Below are positions 52,995 through 62,200 of a DNA stretch of 64,000 bases, one piece after another (the stretch's first letter is position 1; the number at the start of each line of letters is the position of its first letter). The stretch is from DASUPK01 sp963782345. GTDB taxonomy: Bacteria; Actinomycetota; Thermoleophilia; Solirubrobacterales; 70-9. The notes under the pieces were generated by a model that was not told the origin of the DNA, ran no database searches, and saw nothing but the letters and a program-made list of their open reading frames with translations. The translations under genes were made by a program, and so were the position numbers. The DNA lies in the NCBI GenBank assembly GCA_963782345.1, contig CAWAJF010000006.1, forward strand, positions 7,858 through 71,857, read 5' to 3'.

Positions 52995-54872
52995 ATGGCG
53001 CTTGGACGGTTTGGATCTCGCGGGGGGGGCAGGGAAATTACGACCCGCGCCCGCTGCCTGATGCGGAGCCGCCGGGCGCTCAGGGGCGCGGGCGGCGTCC
53101 TGGCCTGCGTGGCGTGCTGGGCGACGCTGGCCGCGCCCGCCGCCGCCGTGCCGGTGTTCGGCGCCCCAGTTGACCTCTCCGCCCCCGGTGGGGGCGCGAC
53201 CGAGCCGCAAGTCGCCTTCGACCCCTCCGGCAACGCGCTCGCGGTCTGGACGCGCTCGAACGGCACCGACCTCATCGTGCAGGCGCGCTTCCGCCCCGCC
53301 GGCGGCCCCTTCGACCCGCTCCCCGCCACCGATCTGTCCGCGGCAGGTCAGAGCGCGTTCACACCGCAGGTCGCCTTCGATGGGGCCGGCAACGCGCTCG
53401 CCATCTGGTCACGGTACAGCGCCCCCAACAGCGCCTCGGTGGTGCAGGCCGCCTCCCGCCCGCCCGGTGGGGGATTCGGCGCGCCGGTGGATCTCTCGCT
53501 CACCGAGGCGGACCAGTCGCAGGTCGCCTTCGACGGCGCCGGCAACGCCCTTGCCGTCTGGGCGCGCTTCAACGGCTCCAATGAGATCGTGGAGGGCGCC
53601 TTCCGCCCCGCCGGCGGCAGCTTCGCCCCGCTCGGCAACCTCTCGGTCACCGGTCAGGACGCGTTCGACCCGCAGGTCGCCTTCGACGGCGCGGGCACCG
53701 CGATCGTGGTCTGGACGCGCTCGAACGGCACCAACGACATCGTGCAGGCCGCCTTCCGTCCCGCGGGGGGCAACTTCGGCACACCGATGGATCTCTCCGC
53801 GGCCGGCGAGGACGCGGGGGAGCCGCAGGTCGCCTCCGCCAGCGACGGCCACGCGATCGTGGTCTGGACGCGCTCGAACGGCACCAACGACATCGTGCAG
53901 GCCGCCTTCCGCGCCCCCGGCAGCAACTTCGCGACGAGAACTAACCTGTCCGCCGCCGGCCGGAACGCGGGCCAGCCGCAGGTCGCCTATGACGGCTCCG
54001 GCAACGCGCTCGCCATCTGGAGACGCTCGAACGGCACCAACAACATCGTGCAGGCGGCGTCTCGTCCGGCCGGGAGCGTCTTCGGGGCCGGCGTCGACCT
54101 CTCCGGCGCCGGCGGGAGCGCCATCGAGCCACAGGTCGCCTTCGATGGCGACGGCAACGCGCTCGCCGTCTGGCGTCGCTTCAACGGCGCCAACGGCATC
54201 GTGCAGGCCGCGTTCCGCCCCGCCGGCGGGTCCTTCACCGCGCTCCCCGACCTATCCGCCGCGGGCGCGACCGCCGCCACGCCCCAGGTCGCCTTCGACC
54301 CCTCCGGTAATGCGCTCGCGGTCTGGACCCGCCTCAGCGGCACCAACATCGTGCAGGCCGCGTTCGGCCCGCCCTTCGTGCCGGGAGCCTCGCCGGGCAA
54401 CGGCCCGGGGCCCGGCACCGCCCCCGCCGACACGACGTCACCGTCCTTCACGGGCAAGGCCAAGGCCAAGCCGAGCAAGTTCCAGGTCGACCGAAAGGGC
54501 AAGAAGGAGACGGCGGTGAAGGCCGCCGCCAAGGGCACGAAGTTCAAGTACTCGCTCTCCGAGGCGGCCACCGTGACTTTCGCGATCGAGCGAAGGACGA
54601 GCGGGCGCAAGCTGAAGGGCAAGTGCCTGAAGAAGACCCGCTCGAGCGCCAAGCGCAGGAGGTGCGCCCGGTTCAAGCGCGTGGGCGCCTTCCGCGCCCA
54701 GAGCAACGCTGGTCCCAACGGGAAGAGGTTCTCCGGGCGGATCGGCAAGCGGACGCTCAAGCCGGGGAGCTATCGGGCGCTGCTGACCGCGGTCGATGCG
54801 GCGGGCAACGAGTCGCGGCCGGCGAAGGTCGCGTTCAAGGTCGTGAGGGCGAAGAGAGGGGCGCGTAGGTGA
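52995..54872 (+). CDS. Secreted protein with eight tandem ~50-aa repeats
   Basis: 625 aa. The ATG at 52995 follows GGAGGGAG by 6 bases. A long basic n-region is followed by the hydrophobic signal GGVLACVACWATLAAPAAA. Eight repeats then follow, of the pattern DLSAAG..PQVAFDG.GNAL, A.VW.R.NGTN.IVQAAFRP and AGG.F, from about residue 57 to 460: a beta-propeller-like blade repeat. A Lys-rich C-terminal region (KAKAKPSKFQ, GKCLKKTRSS) ends in an Ig-like RTLKPGSYRALLTAVDAAGN. It is probably a surface or matrix protein; no catalytic motif. Confidence 0.8.
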   Translation: MALGRFGSRGGGREITTRARCLMRSRRALRGAGGVLACVACWATLAAPAAAVPVFGAPVDLSAPGGGATEPQVAFDPSGNALAVWTRSNGTDLIVQARFRPAGGPFDPLPATDLSAAGQSAFTPQVAFDGAGNALAIWSRYSAPNSASVVQAASRPPGGGFGAPVDLSLTEADQSQVAFDGAGNALAVWARFNGSNEIVEGAFRPAGGSFAPLGNLSVTGQDAFDPQVAFDGAGTAIVVWTRSNGTNDIVQAAFRPAGGNFGTPMDLSAAGEDAGEPQVASASDGHAIVVWTRSNGTNDIVQAAFRAPGSNFATRTNLSAAGRNAGQPQVAYDGSGNALAIWRRSNGTNNIVQAASRPAGSVFGAGVDLSGAGGSAIEPQVAFDGDGNALAVWRRFNGANGIVQAAFRPAGGSFTALPDLSAAGATAATPQVAFDPSGNALAVWTRLSGTNIVQAAFGPPFVPGASPGNGPGPGTAPADTTSPSFTGKAKAKPSKFQVDRKGKKETAVKAAAKGTKFKYSLSEAATVTFAIERRTSGRKLKGKCLKKTRSSAKRRRCARFKRVGAFRAQSNAGPNGKRFSGRIGKRTLKPGSYRALLTAVDAAGNESRPAKVAFKVVRAKRGARR

Positions 54873-55128
54873 GCGGAAGGCGCAGGCCCAGCCCCGTTCC
54901 TGCGACACCCGCCGCAAAACGCTCAACGGGGCCGAGGACACCGAGCGAGACACATAGACGCAAGAGAACGGGCGGGGCGCAGCAATGACGCCGGTACGCG
55001 CGCGAGTTCTCTCCTCCCTGTGGAAGGCGACCGACCTGCGGCGGGCACCGTCGAAGTAGAACCCCATTGGAGCCTTAGGGGCCGCAACACAAGACTCGAA
55101 GCACCTTCAAAGCTCCGTCCTTGATCGC

Positions 55129-55157
55129 ACAAAACCTCCGCTTTAGCGGGGTTTTGT
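55129..55157 (-). terminator. Rho-independent terminator beside tRNA-Pro copy C
   Basis: ACAAAACC(T)CCGC pairs with GCGGGGTTTTGT over 12 bp around TTTA. It lies directly 3' of the tRNA-Pro half copy C in the tRNA orientation, as a terminator does after a tRNA gene. It could also end the plus-strand repeat-protein transcript. Confidence 0.7.
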
Positions 55158-55161
55158 CCAG

Positions 55162-55206
55162 TCGGGGCGACTGGATTTGAACCAGCGACCTTTCGGCCCC
55201 CAGCCG
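55162..55206 (-). repeat. tRNA-Pro(GGG) 3'-half copy C
   Basis: 45 bases, identical to copies D and E. On the minus strand they run from the anticodon loop (CGGCTGGGGGCCGAA) through the T-arm (GCTGGTTCAAATCCAGT) to the acceptor end CGCCCCGA. The 5' half of a tRNA (CGGGGCG...) is absent. This is the part of a tRNA gene that tyrosine integrases duplicate on integration, so it is read as an att site. Confidence 0.8.
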
Positions 55207-55286
55207 CAGAGATCGCGGCCCGCCTGAGTCCTGTCACGCCCGTCCAGGCACGACGAGCTCTCCTGAGTTCGGCTGACTTTTGCTCA

Positions 55287-55310
55287 AATTGGACCCCGAA
55301 TTGGACCCCG
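55287..55310. repeat. Tandem 12-bp arm-type repeats (AATTGGACCCCG x2), left
   Basis: Two perfect adjacent copies, 80 bases from tRNA-Pro copy C on the side away from its acceptor end. The same 12-mer occurs twice at 58866-58895 near copy D. Their placement just inside both ends of the C-D segment is that of integrase arm-binding sites. Confidence 0.7.
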
Positions 55311-55340
55311 TCCTTGCCGGCTGCCGTCCGAGTTTCGTAA

Positions 55341-55346
55341 TACACT
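55341..55346 (+). promoter_or_regulatory. -10 element of a leaderless toxin mRNA
   Basis: TACACT (within TAATACACT) ends 6 bases before the GTG of the toxin gene. That spacing would start the transcript on the start codon itself, and no Shine-Dalgarno sequence is present. Leaderless translation is common in actinobacteria. Confidence 0.45.
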
Positions 55347-55352
55347 TCTCTG

Positions 55353-55589
55353 GTGGAGATTCACCCGTCGGCGCGCAAGCACGGGATTGCCGACGCGGAC
55401 ATCGAACACGCCACAGCAAATGCGATGAGCATCGACGATCAGGAAGACGACACCCGCCTGTATCTCGGCCCGGCTCGCGATGCGGATCTGCTCGAGGTTC
55501 TCACGATCGTGCGTGACGATGGCTCAGAGCTCGCGATCCATGCAATGAAGATGCGGCCGAAATATCGACACCTGCTCCCAGGAAGCTGA
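55353..55589 (+). CDS. Type II toxin-like protein (paired with RHH antitoxin)
   Basis: 78 aa: MEIHPSARKHGIADADIEHA, RLYLGPARDADLLEVLTIVR, DDGSELAIHAMKMRPKYRHL. It matches a widespread small actinobacterial toxin family located immediately before a ribbon-helix-helix gene. The conserved basic/aromatic end (MKMRPKY) suggests an RNase-type RelE/BrnT-like fold, but this is not proven. Start GTG 55353. The antitoxin ATG comes 1 base after its stop. Confidence 0.75.
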   Translation: MEIHPSARKHGIADADIEHATANAMSIDDQEDDTRLYLGPARDADLLEVLTIVRDDGSELAIHAMKMRPKYRHLLPGS

Positions 55590-55590
55590 G

Positions 55591-55878
55591 ATGACAGAAG
55601 CGAAGAAGAAGACACACGGCAGGACGGCCAGCGGCAACCCGATAACCGATGACATGGTGGAGAAGCTCGGCAAGCGGGCCGAGGCCGGCTATGACGTCGA
55701 CGAGACGCTCAGCCGCCGGCCGGGGCGGCCGTCGATCGGCTCAGCGCCCGCCGCCGTGGAGTCAGTCCGCCTGGAGCCCGAGTTGCGAGACGCACTCTCC
55801 AGGCGCGCCGAGCGCGATGATGAAACAACTTCCTCGGTGATCCGCAAAGCGCTCCGCCGCTACCTCAAGGTCAGTTGA
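55591..55878 (+). CDS. Ribbon-helix-helix antitoxin
   Basis: 95 aa. A flexible N-terminal part (TASGNPITDDMVEKLGKRAE, with RRPGRPSIGSAP) is followed by an RHH DNA-binding domain: VESVRLEPELRDALSRRAER and DDETTSSVIRKALRRYL. RHH proteins dimerise, bind the operon promoter and neutralise the toxin. AGGAAG precedes the ATG. A decayed copy of its 3' end lies at 35397-35489. Confidence 0.82.
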   Translation: MTEAKKKTHGRTASGNPITDDMVEKLGKRAEAGYDVDETLSRRPGRPSIGSAPAAVESVRLEPELRDALSRRAERDDETTSSVIRKALRRYLKVS

Positions 55879-56206
55879 GCAAGACTCCCGCTTCGCATAG
55901 CGCGCGGCGGTGTTGATCTGACGCCCGCTTCTCGCGCCTAGGAGACGCGGCGGCGCGGAGCCCCTCCGCTACCGCTCGTCGTCCGAAGCAGCGGTTTCCG
56001 ACGGCGCCTTTGGGGCCCGCCACGCGGGAGGGGTCACTAGCCCTTGCGCTACGTCGGCGCCACCCATGCGGCGCCGTATCGCCACGATGGCCCTCCCGCG
56101 CCTCCTGTGGAGTCTCACCCGGACGGATGAATCGTTGAAATGCCGCTCGAGACGGGCTAGATTCGCGAGGGCGCGAATCGTCAAGAACTGAGAAGCGGGG
56201 AGAAGG
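55879..56206. other. Intergenic stretch
   Basis: No gene is supported in these 328 bases. It precedes the secreted-protein gene and should hold its promoter. Confidence 0.35.
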
Positions 56207-56977
56207 ATGAGTAAGCTGGCGAGGAGGACCCTCGTGGCGGTGTTCGCGGCGGCGGCGCTGATGGCTGCGCCCGCCGGTGCACGGGCGGCGACGGTGATCG
56301 GGTCAACAGTTACGCCTGTCAACGGTTGCGCGTTCGACGCTGAGTTCCTGGGGGGGGGCTATTCCGCCCCGAGTGCCGGTGTGATCACGCAGTGGAGATA
56401 CCAGGCGGCTGCCACCGACGTGCCCCACCTCAAGCTCAAGGTTGCGAGGCCCGCGGGCGGCAACGACTTCACGATGGTCGGGGAGAGCGGCGTCCAAACC
56501 CCTGTGCCGAGCACGCTGAACAGCTACCCCGTGCGCATCGCCGTCCAAGCCGGCGACGTGATCGGCGTCTACCTGCAGACGAGTGGTCTCTGCGTTCGCC
56601 CCGATCCCAGCTCCAGCTACTTCGTCAAGTTTGGCGATGACCCCCCGCAAACTACGGCGCCCTTTAGCTTTAGCGGGCCAGGATCCCAATTGGCCGTTTC
56701 CGCACTGCTCGAGCCTGACTGTGACCGCGACGGCTTGGGTGACGAGACACAGGATCCGGACATCTCCTCCTGTACGCCGGCCGCCGCTCCCGCTCCCGCT
56801 CCCGCTCTCGCTCTCGCGACGGGGCAGCAAGCCGCTGCCCTGAAGCGGTGCAAGAAGAAGCACAAGAAGGCGCTGAAGAAGAAGCGGGCGCACGGCGAGC
56901 TCACCAAGCCGGTGAGGAAGCACCTGCGGAAGAAGTTCAAGACCTGCAAGAAGAAGGCGAGCCGGCTCCCGGTTTGA
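56207..56977 (+). CDS. Secreted protein of unknown function
   Basis: 256 aa. Signal peptide RTLVAVFAAAALMAAPAGARA, then a beta-rich exported domain (YSAPSAGVITQWRYQAAATD, VRIAVQAGDVIGVYLQTSGL), a calcium-like loop PDCDRDGLGDETQDP resembling thrombospondin type 3 repeats, an Ala-Pro linker and a very Lys-rich tail (RCKKKHKKALKKKRAHGE). GGGGAGAAGG lies just before the ATG. Likely surface-associated. It is cargo of the C-D att-bounded unit. Confidence 0.72.
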   Translation: MSKLARRTLVAVFAAAALMAAPAGARAATVIGSTVTPVNGCAFDAEFLGGGYSAPSAGVITQWRYQAAATDVPHLKLKVARPAGGNDFTMVGESGVQTPVPSTLNSYPVRIAVQAGDVIGVYLQTSGLCVRPDPSSSYFVKFGDDPPQTTAPFSFSGPGSQLAVSALLEPDCDRDGLGDETQDPDISSCTPAAAPAPAPALALATGQQAAALKRCKKKHKKALKKKRAHGELTKPVRKHLRKKFKTCKKKASRLPV

Positions 56978-57156
56978 CCTGACCCAGTGCGCCCCAGTGA
57001 AGGATTGACGACCAGCCTGTGCAGCGTGCCGTCCTCGAGCCGGGTGACCGGCAGGTAGGCGCGCGCGTAGGGAACCTGCCCGAGCCCGCCCCCTTTCGCG
57101 TGAGGGTGTCGCACAAACCCCCATGAATCCGTCCGTTTGCAGGGAGAAACTGGGTC

Positions 57157-58560
57157 ATGGCCCAACACTTCCTCAGCTCGGATCGAAACCAACCGCTGCT
57201 CCTGCCGCCCGACCTGCGCGACTGGCTGCCGGGTGACCACCTCGCCTGGTTCGTGATCGAGGCGATCGAGGAGCTCGACCTCGAGCCCTTCTACGCCTCC
57301 TATCGCTCAGACGGCCACGGCGCCGCTGCCCACGAGCCGAAGATGATGCTCACCGCGCTCGCCTACGCCTATTGCGTCGGCGAGCGATCATCGCGCGGGA
57401 TCGAGCGCCGCTGCCGCGAGGACGTCGCCTTCCGGGTGATCACCGCGAACCAGGCCCCCGACCACGCCACGATCGCCCGCTTCCGGGTCCGCCACCAGGA
57501 GGCCCTCGCCGATCTCTTCGGCCAGGTGCTCGGGCTCTGCGCCGAGGGCGGCCTGGTCGAGGTCGGCGTGCTCGCCGTCGACGGCTCCAAGTTCCGCGCC
57601 GCCGCCTCCGATGCGGCGATCCGCACCTACGAGGAGCTCGCCAGGGACGTGCTCGCCGAGGCCGCCGAAGTCGACGCCGCCGAGGATGAGCGCTTCGGCA
57701 GCGCCCGCGGCGACGAGCTGCCCGACCACCTCGCGACGAGGCAGGGAAGGCAGGGCTGGCTGCGAGATGCGAAGCGCCGGCTCGAGGAGAGGCGAGCGGA
57801 GGAGAAGCGGGCAATCCCCCGCGATCGCTCAGAGCGCCTCGAGCTCTGCCACGAGCGGCTGGTCGGAGACTGGCGAGCGCAGCGGCAGGGAGCGCGCGCC
57901 TACGAGGCCTACCGCGAGCGCAAGATTCGCGAGCGCGGCAGGCAGTCGATGGGCCCGGGGCCGAAGCCATACACACCACCGCCGAGGCCCGAGGGCAAGA
58001 TCAACACCACCGACCCCGACGCCCGGCGGATGAAGTTCGGGCGCAACTTCATCCCCGCCTACAACGCCCAGGCAGTGACCACCGAAGGGCAAGTCATCGT
58101 CGCCGCCGAGATCACCACCGAGGGCGGCGACTTCGAGCAGCTCGATCCGATGATCCGGGCGGCGGAGCGCGAGCTCCAGACGGCCGGGGTTAAGGAGCGC
58201 CCCGAGGTGGTGCTGGCGGACGCCGGCTACTGGTCGAACGACCATCTCGACGCGCTCCGCGAGCGAGGCATGATCCCGATCGTCGCCCCCGACACCACTC
58301 GCGGCCGACCGCGGAAGACGCGGCTCGGCGGGCCCTACGACTTCATGCGCAGGGTGCTCGACAGCGAGCGGGGTGGCGCTCTCTATTCCAAGCGGATGCC
58401 GATGGTCGAGCCGGTCTTCGCTCAGATCAAGGCGAACCGGCGGATCGACCGGCTCAAACGAAGGGGCCGGGCCGCCGCCCGCTCGGAATGGCGCCTAATC
58501 GCCGCCACCCACAACCTGCTGAAGCTCTACCGCAGCGGTTTGGCCCCGGCGGGGGCCTGA
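57157..58560 (+). CDS. IS1182-family transposase
   Basis: 467 aa. N-terminal DUF772-type domain (MMLTALAYAYCVGERSSRGI, HATIARFRVRHQEALADLFG). DDE catalytic core: D142 in LAVDGSKF, an aspartate in VVLADAGYWSN, and a glutamate in MVEPVFAQIKANRRIDR. It appears intact and full length. It starts 40 bases inside the left inverted repeat, leaving little room for its own promoter. Confidence 0.92.
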   Translation: MAQHFLSSDRNQPLLLPPDLRDWLPGDHLAWFVIEAIEELDLEPFYASYRSDGHGAAAHEPKMMLTALAYAYCVGERSSRGIERRCREDVAFRVITANQAPDHATIARFRVRHQEALADLFGQVLGLCAEGGLVEVGVLAVDGSKFRAAASDAAIRTYEELARDVLAEAAEVDAAEDERFGSARGDELPDHLATRQGRQGWLRDAKRRLEERRAEEKRAIPRDRSERLELCHERLVGDWRAQRQGARAYEAYRERKIRERGRQSMGPGPKPYTPPPRPEGKINTTDPDARRMKFGRNFIPAYNAQAVTTEGQVIVAAEITTEGGDFEQLDPMIRAAERELQTAGVKERPEVVLADAGYWSNDHLDALRERGMIPIVAPDTTRGRPRKTRLGGPYDFMRRVLDSERGGALYSKRMPMVEPVFAQIKANRRIDRLKRRGRAAARSEWRLIAATHNLLKLYRSGLAPAGA

Positions 58561-58580
58561 GGGCACCAAACCAACTCCTC

Positions 58581-58600
58581 GGCGGCTCCGCGGAGCCGCC
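58581..58600. terminator. Perfect GC-rich palindrome after the transposase
   Basis: GGCGGCTCCGCGGAGCCGCC is a 20-base perfect palindrome 20 bases after the transposase stop. There is no T-run, so it may be a weak terminator or part of the IS end structure. Confidence 0.5.
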
Positions 58601-58865
58601 CAGCCCCGGTTCACCAGCTTGGCGACAGCCTCGCGTGAAGGCGGAAGCCAGAATCCCAGGCGGGAAGCCCCGCTGCCCGAAGGAACGGTTCTGGGGAGTG
58701 TCCCCGAGTCACGATCGGAAGATGGATCCGCGGCCGGTTCGGGGGTCGGCACCGAAGCAGCTGAGCTTCCGCAAGCTGAGCGCGGACCCAACGGTTGCTG
58801 GTTCGCGCAACGCTTTGACTTCGTGCCTGGTTCCCGAGCATGAAGCAACGCGGTCGATCGGCACA

Positions 58866-58895
58866 AATTGGACCCCGCACGGAAATTGGACCCCG
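58866..58895. repeat. Arm-type repeats (AATTGGACCCCG x2), right
   Basis: Two copies of the same 12-mer found at 55287-55310, 18 bases apart in register, on the acceptor side of tRNA-Pro copy D. Same orientation as the left pair. Confidence 0.7.
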
Positions 58896-58906
58896 CGTAG
58901 CAAAAT

Positions 58907-58933
58907 AAAACCCCCCGCGTTAGCAGGGGTTTT
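58907..58933 (-). terminator. Rho-independent terminator beside tRNA-Pro copy D
   Basis: AAAACCCC (58907-58914) pairs with GGGGTTTT (58926-58933) around a GC-containing loop. On the minus strand it follows the half-tRNA directly and is followed by a T-rich run. Confidence 0.75.
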
Positions 58934-58935
58934 AG

Positions 58936-58980
58936 TCGGGGCGACTGGATTTGAACCAGCGACCTTTCGGCCCCCAGCCG
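58936..58980 (-). repeat. tRNA-Pro(GGG) 3'-half copy D
   Basis: 45 bases identical to copies C and E, from the anticodon loop to the acceptor end on the minus strand. No 5' half. The next ~110 bases (58981-59090) also resemble those beyond copy E. Confidence 0.8.
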
Positions 58981-59072
58981 GCGTCGATGGGCGTTCGTTG
59001 TGTCCGCGACCGTCCTCCGTGTCCGCAGCGTCCTGGCTCGTGGAGGTTCTGGACTCATCGGAAGAAGCAGTG

Positions 59073-59089
59073 GGTACCAATCCGGTACC
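59073..59089. repeat. Paired GGTACC motifs (11 bp apart) beyond copy D
   Basis: GGTACC at 59073-59078 and 59084-59089. The same pair with the same 11-base period lies at 62665-62681 beyond copy E. Position and spacing resemble integrase arm sites, with a different sequence from the AATTGGACCCCG pairs. Confidence 0.6.
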
Positions 59090-59109
59090 GCGGTGCCGAC
59101 GTCAAGCCG

Positions 59110-59240
59110 CCGCTTCTCGTCCAGAGCGACTACTCCGAACAGGCCTAGGGCCTCGAGGGCCTCGTTCTTCGTGCCAAAGTCCGGAGACGATGCAGCTTTC
59201 TGTCACGGACGGTCCAAAGGTGAGCTTCGAGCATGGTTTG
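59110..59240 (-). pseudogene. Remnant of an NTF2/SnoaL-like gene 3' end
   Basis: Minus strand, one frame: EAHLWTVRDRKLHRLRT; then one base out of frame: FGTKNEALEALGLFGVV. This is the C-terminal strand pair and ALEA-GL tail of the family expanded at 37-47 kb. The N-terminal two thirds are missing. It lies directly after the cyclase-regulator stop. Confidence 0.6.
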
Positions 59241-59244
59241 AGCC

Positions 59245-62200
59245 CTAGCCGACGGGCGACATAGCCTCCCGCTCGGCGCGGGCGGCGTCGGCCTCGGCCA
59301 GAAAGCCGCGTTCCGTGCCGACCTGCTCGGCTTCCTCCAGCGCCTCGATCGCACCGGGAGCACCTGCCGCAATGCGCACCCTTGCCAGCGAGCGCAGGGC
59401 GCGCGCCAGGCCCCAGTAGAGCCCGCGCTCCCGGATCATGGCGACGCCCTGGTCGGCCTTCGCAAGGCCCTCGTCGGTCCTGCCCACCCCAGCGAGCGCC
59501 TCGCCGATGAGGGCCTTGCGCCAGCCGTCGCCCTCGCCGCCCTTGTTCATCGCGTCCCAGTAGAGCTGGTCTCCACGTTCCAGGTATTCGAGCGCCTCGG
59601 CCGGCTCGTCCCGCTCCAGATGCGCGAGCCCGAGATAGATCAGAGCCCAATGCCGTGAGAAGACGTCGCCGATGTGCTCGGTCAGCTCATAGTTGCGCAG
59701 CGCCGTGGCGAGCGCCTTGTCGAGGTCACCGCGCATCGAGTGGAGCAGCGAGAGCCCGCCCCGCGTCCAGCTCTCGGTTTCGGGATCACCGTGCTCGGCC
59801 GCGATCCGCAGCGCCTCCTCCAAGAGCGCCTCGCCCTCGTCGAGCTCGCCGCGATCTCGAAGGATTCCCCCTTTGGCCATCACCGCCCACGCGTAGGGGC
59901 AGCCGAGGATGACGCCCGCGCCGGCGCCGTGATCGCCGTCGGCGAGCTCGAGCGCCTCGTCGAGCAGCTGCTCCGTGCGCTTGAAGTCCGCAGCGCATAT
60001 AGACGCATAGGAGCCGGCGACGCGAATGGCGATCCGCAGAGCGTCGTCTTCTGACTCATCCGTTAGCGCGATCGCGTCGTCGACTGCTGCGGTCCATTCC
60101 TCTGCAGTGAGATCGAGACCCGGCCGCGATGACTCGAGAAAGCGCAGCAGGGCAAGTGAGCGTGTGTCGCTGGTCCTGGTCGCCAGGTCGCGCCCCTCCG
60201 CGATCAAGGCGTCGACGCGGGAGGTCTCCATCCCCAGGCGCCACGAATAGTCGAGCTGCAGCAGCCGGGAGAACATCCCGAGGGCAACGGTCTCCTCGTC
60301 CTGCGGCAACCCGGCGGCCAGCTCTGAGACCTTGGTCCAAAGGCGCAGCGCGTCTTGGGGGTGCGCGTAGCCGGCCCAATGGGCTGCCCGCGCGTTCCAG
60401 CGTGCCGCCTCCAGCGGCTCGTTCCCCTGCTGGAGGTGCTGGGCGATCAGGGCAGCCAGTTCGTCATGCCGCTCGGGGTTGAGCTCGATCAATGCATGCC
60501 CGGCGGCGGCGTGTGCCGCCTCGCGCTGAGTTCCGAGCTGGGAGCCGTAGGCGACCTCCTGGGTGAGAGGGTGGCTGAACTCGAGCACCCGCTCCGGGTA
60601 GATCTCAGCCTCGTAGAGAAACCCGGCGCTGATCAGCTCCTTGAGGCCCTCGGCAAGGGCTTCATCATCGAGCCCGGCGACTCTGCGCAGCGCCGGCTCG
60701 GGCACCTCCTTGCCGATCACAGATGCGGCCTGCAGCAGGGTCTTCGCCGCCTCGAGGCGGTCGATGCGAGCGGCGAGGATCGCCTGGACCGTCGCCGGAA
60801 CCTTCGCGTCGCCCATCGGCTTGGTGAGTCGGTAGGCGCCGCGTTCACCCTCGAGATTACCGGCCTCGACGAGTTCGCGGACGACCTCCTCGATGAAGAA
60901 CGGGTTGCCCCCGGTGCGCTCGTGGACCATCTCGGCCAGCCCATCGATTGATGGATCGCCGCCCGCCAGATCGGCAAGCAGCTCCAGGGTCGAGTCGAGG
61001 CCGAACGGCGCCAGGCTGATGCGCCGATAGACCGAGACGTCGGTCCACTCGGCTTCGTATTCGGGCCGGAAATTGACAATCACCAGGGTGGCTGTGCCTT
61101 CCACCGCGGAGACCATCTCGGCTACGAACTTCTCACTCCCCTCGTCCATCCAGTGGAGGTCCTCGATCACATTCACAACGACATCGGTTCGGTCGGGGAC
61201 GCGGTACAAGCGCCTGATGACTCCGCGTAGAAGCCGCTCCCTGGCCTCGGAGCTGACCTGCGGGGCCGGACGCTCAGGATCCGGCACTGCAAGGAAGTCG
61301 AAGATCAGCGGTAGGTCGTCGGAGAACTCGGGATCCAGCAGCAACAGCCGGCCGGCGATCTTCTCCCGGGCAACCCGATCGGAATCGCGGTCCTCGATGC
61401 CAAAGTAACCGCGCATCATCTGCAGTACGGGCAGGAAGGGGATTGCCTCGCCATGCGCCTGCGCTTGGGCCTCGTACACGTCGATGCCCTTGGCCCGGCA
61501 TCGCTCCGCGAACTCGTGGCAGAGGCGGCTCTTGCCCACGCCTGGCTCGGCGACGATTCCGATAACCGCGCCGCGCCCCTGCTTTGTCTGCTCAAGCGCC
61601 TCTTCCAGGACCGCCATCTCCTTGGCCCTGCCGACGAAGCTCGACAGGCCGCGTTCCCGCGAAAGGTCGAGCCGCGAGCGCGCCGCCCCCGCGCCGATCA
61701 GCTCGAAGACCCCGATCGGGCGGCTCGCGCCCTTGACCTCGAACTCCCCAAGGTCCCGCAGCTCCAAGTACCCCTCGGCAAACCGGGCGGTGTGCTCGGT
61801 GAGGTAGGCCTTGCCGGGCTCGGCGAGAGCCTCCATGCGCTGCGCCAGCCCAACGGTGTGGCCGACCGCCGTGTAGCTGGGCTCGCCCTTCTCTCCGATT
61901 TCTCCCGCGATCACCTCGCCTGAGTTGATCCCGATCCGGACCGAGAAGTTCAGTCCCTGGGACCGCCGCAGCTCGGTCGCGTACTCGGCAACGACCTCCT
62001 CGATGTGAAGCGCGGCGAAGCAGGCTCGGGCTGCATGGTCCTCGTGGGCGATTGGAGCACCGAACAGCGCCATGATCCCGTCACCGGTGAACTTGTCGAC
62101 CGTGCCCTCGAAGCGCTGGACCGATTCAGAGAGCAGTGCGAAGAAACGCTGCATGATCTCGCGCCAATCGTCGGGCTCGATCTGCTCGGCGAGATCCATC

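Larger units (their letters stand above)
57102..58632 (+). mobile_element. IS1182-like insertion sequence
   Basis: The left end GAGGGTGTCGCACAA (57102-57116) and the right end, read inward on the minus strand, GAGGCTGTCGCCAAG (58632-58618) match at 12 of 15 positions. Four-base GCGT occurs on both outer sides (57098-57101 and 58633-58636), a target duplication of the size common in this family. It contains one transposase gene and a GC-rich palindrome after it. About 1.53 kb. Confidence 0.75.

Noticed and set aside
55162..55206. Calling copies C, D and E tRNA-Pro genes
   Set aside because: Only the 3' half is present. The 5' acceptor strand, D-arm and 5' anticodon stem are absent, so no cloverleaf forms.
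56978..57101. A minus-strand protein-like piece (YARAYLPVTRLEDGTLHRLV) left of the IS1182-like element
   Set aside because: Too short, with no start or family recognised. It may be a gene remnant interrupted by the IS, but not supportable as a feature.
58936..58980. Peptides such as GATGFEPATFRPPA or AGGRKVAGSNPVAPT read from the tRNA-Pro half copies
   Set aside because: These arise from translating the tRNA-derived repeat in different frames. They recur at every copy in unrelated frames and are not proteins.
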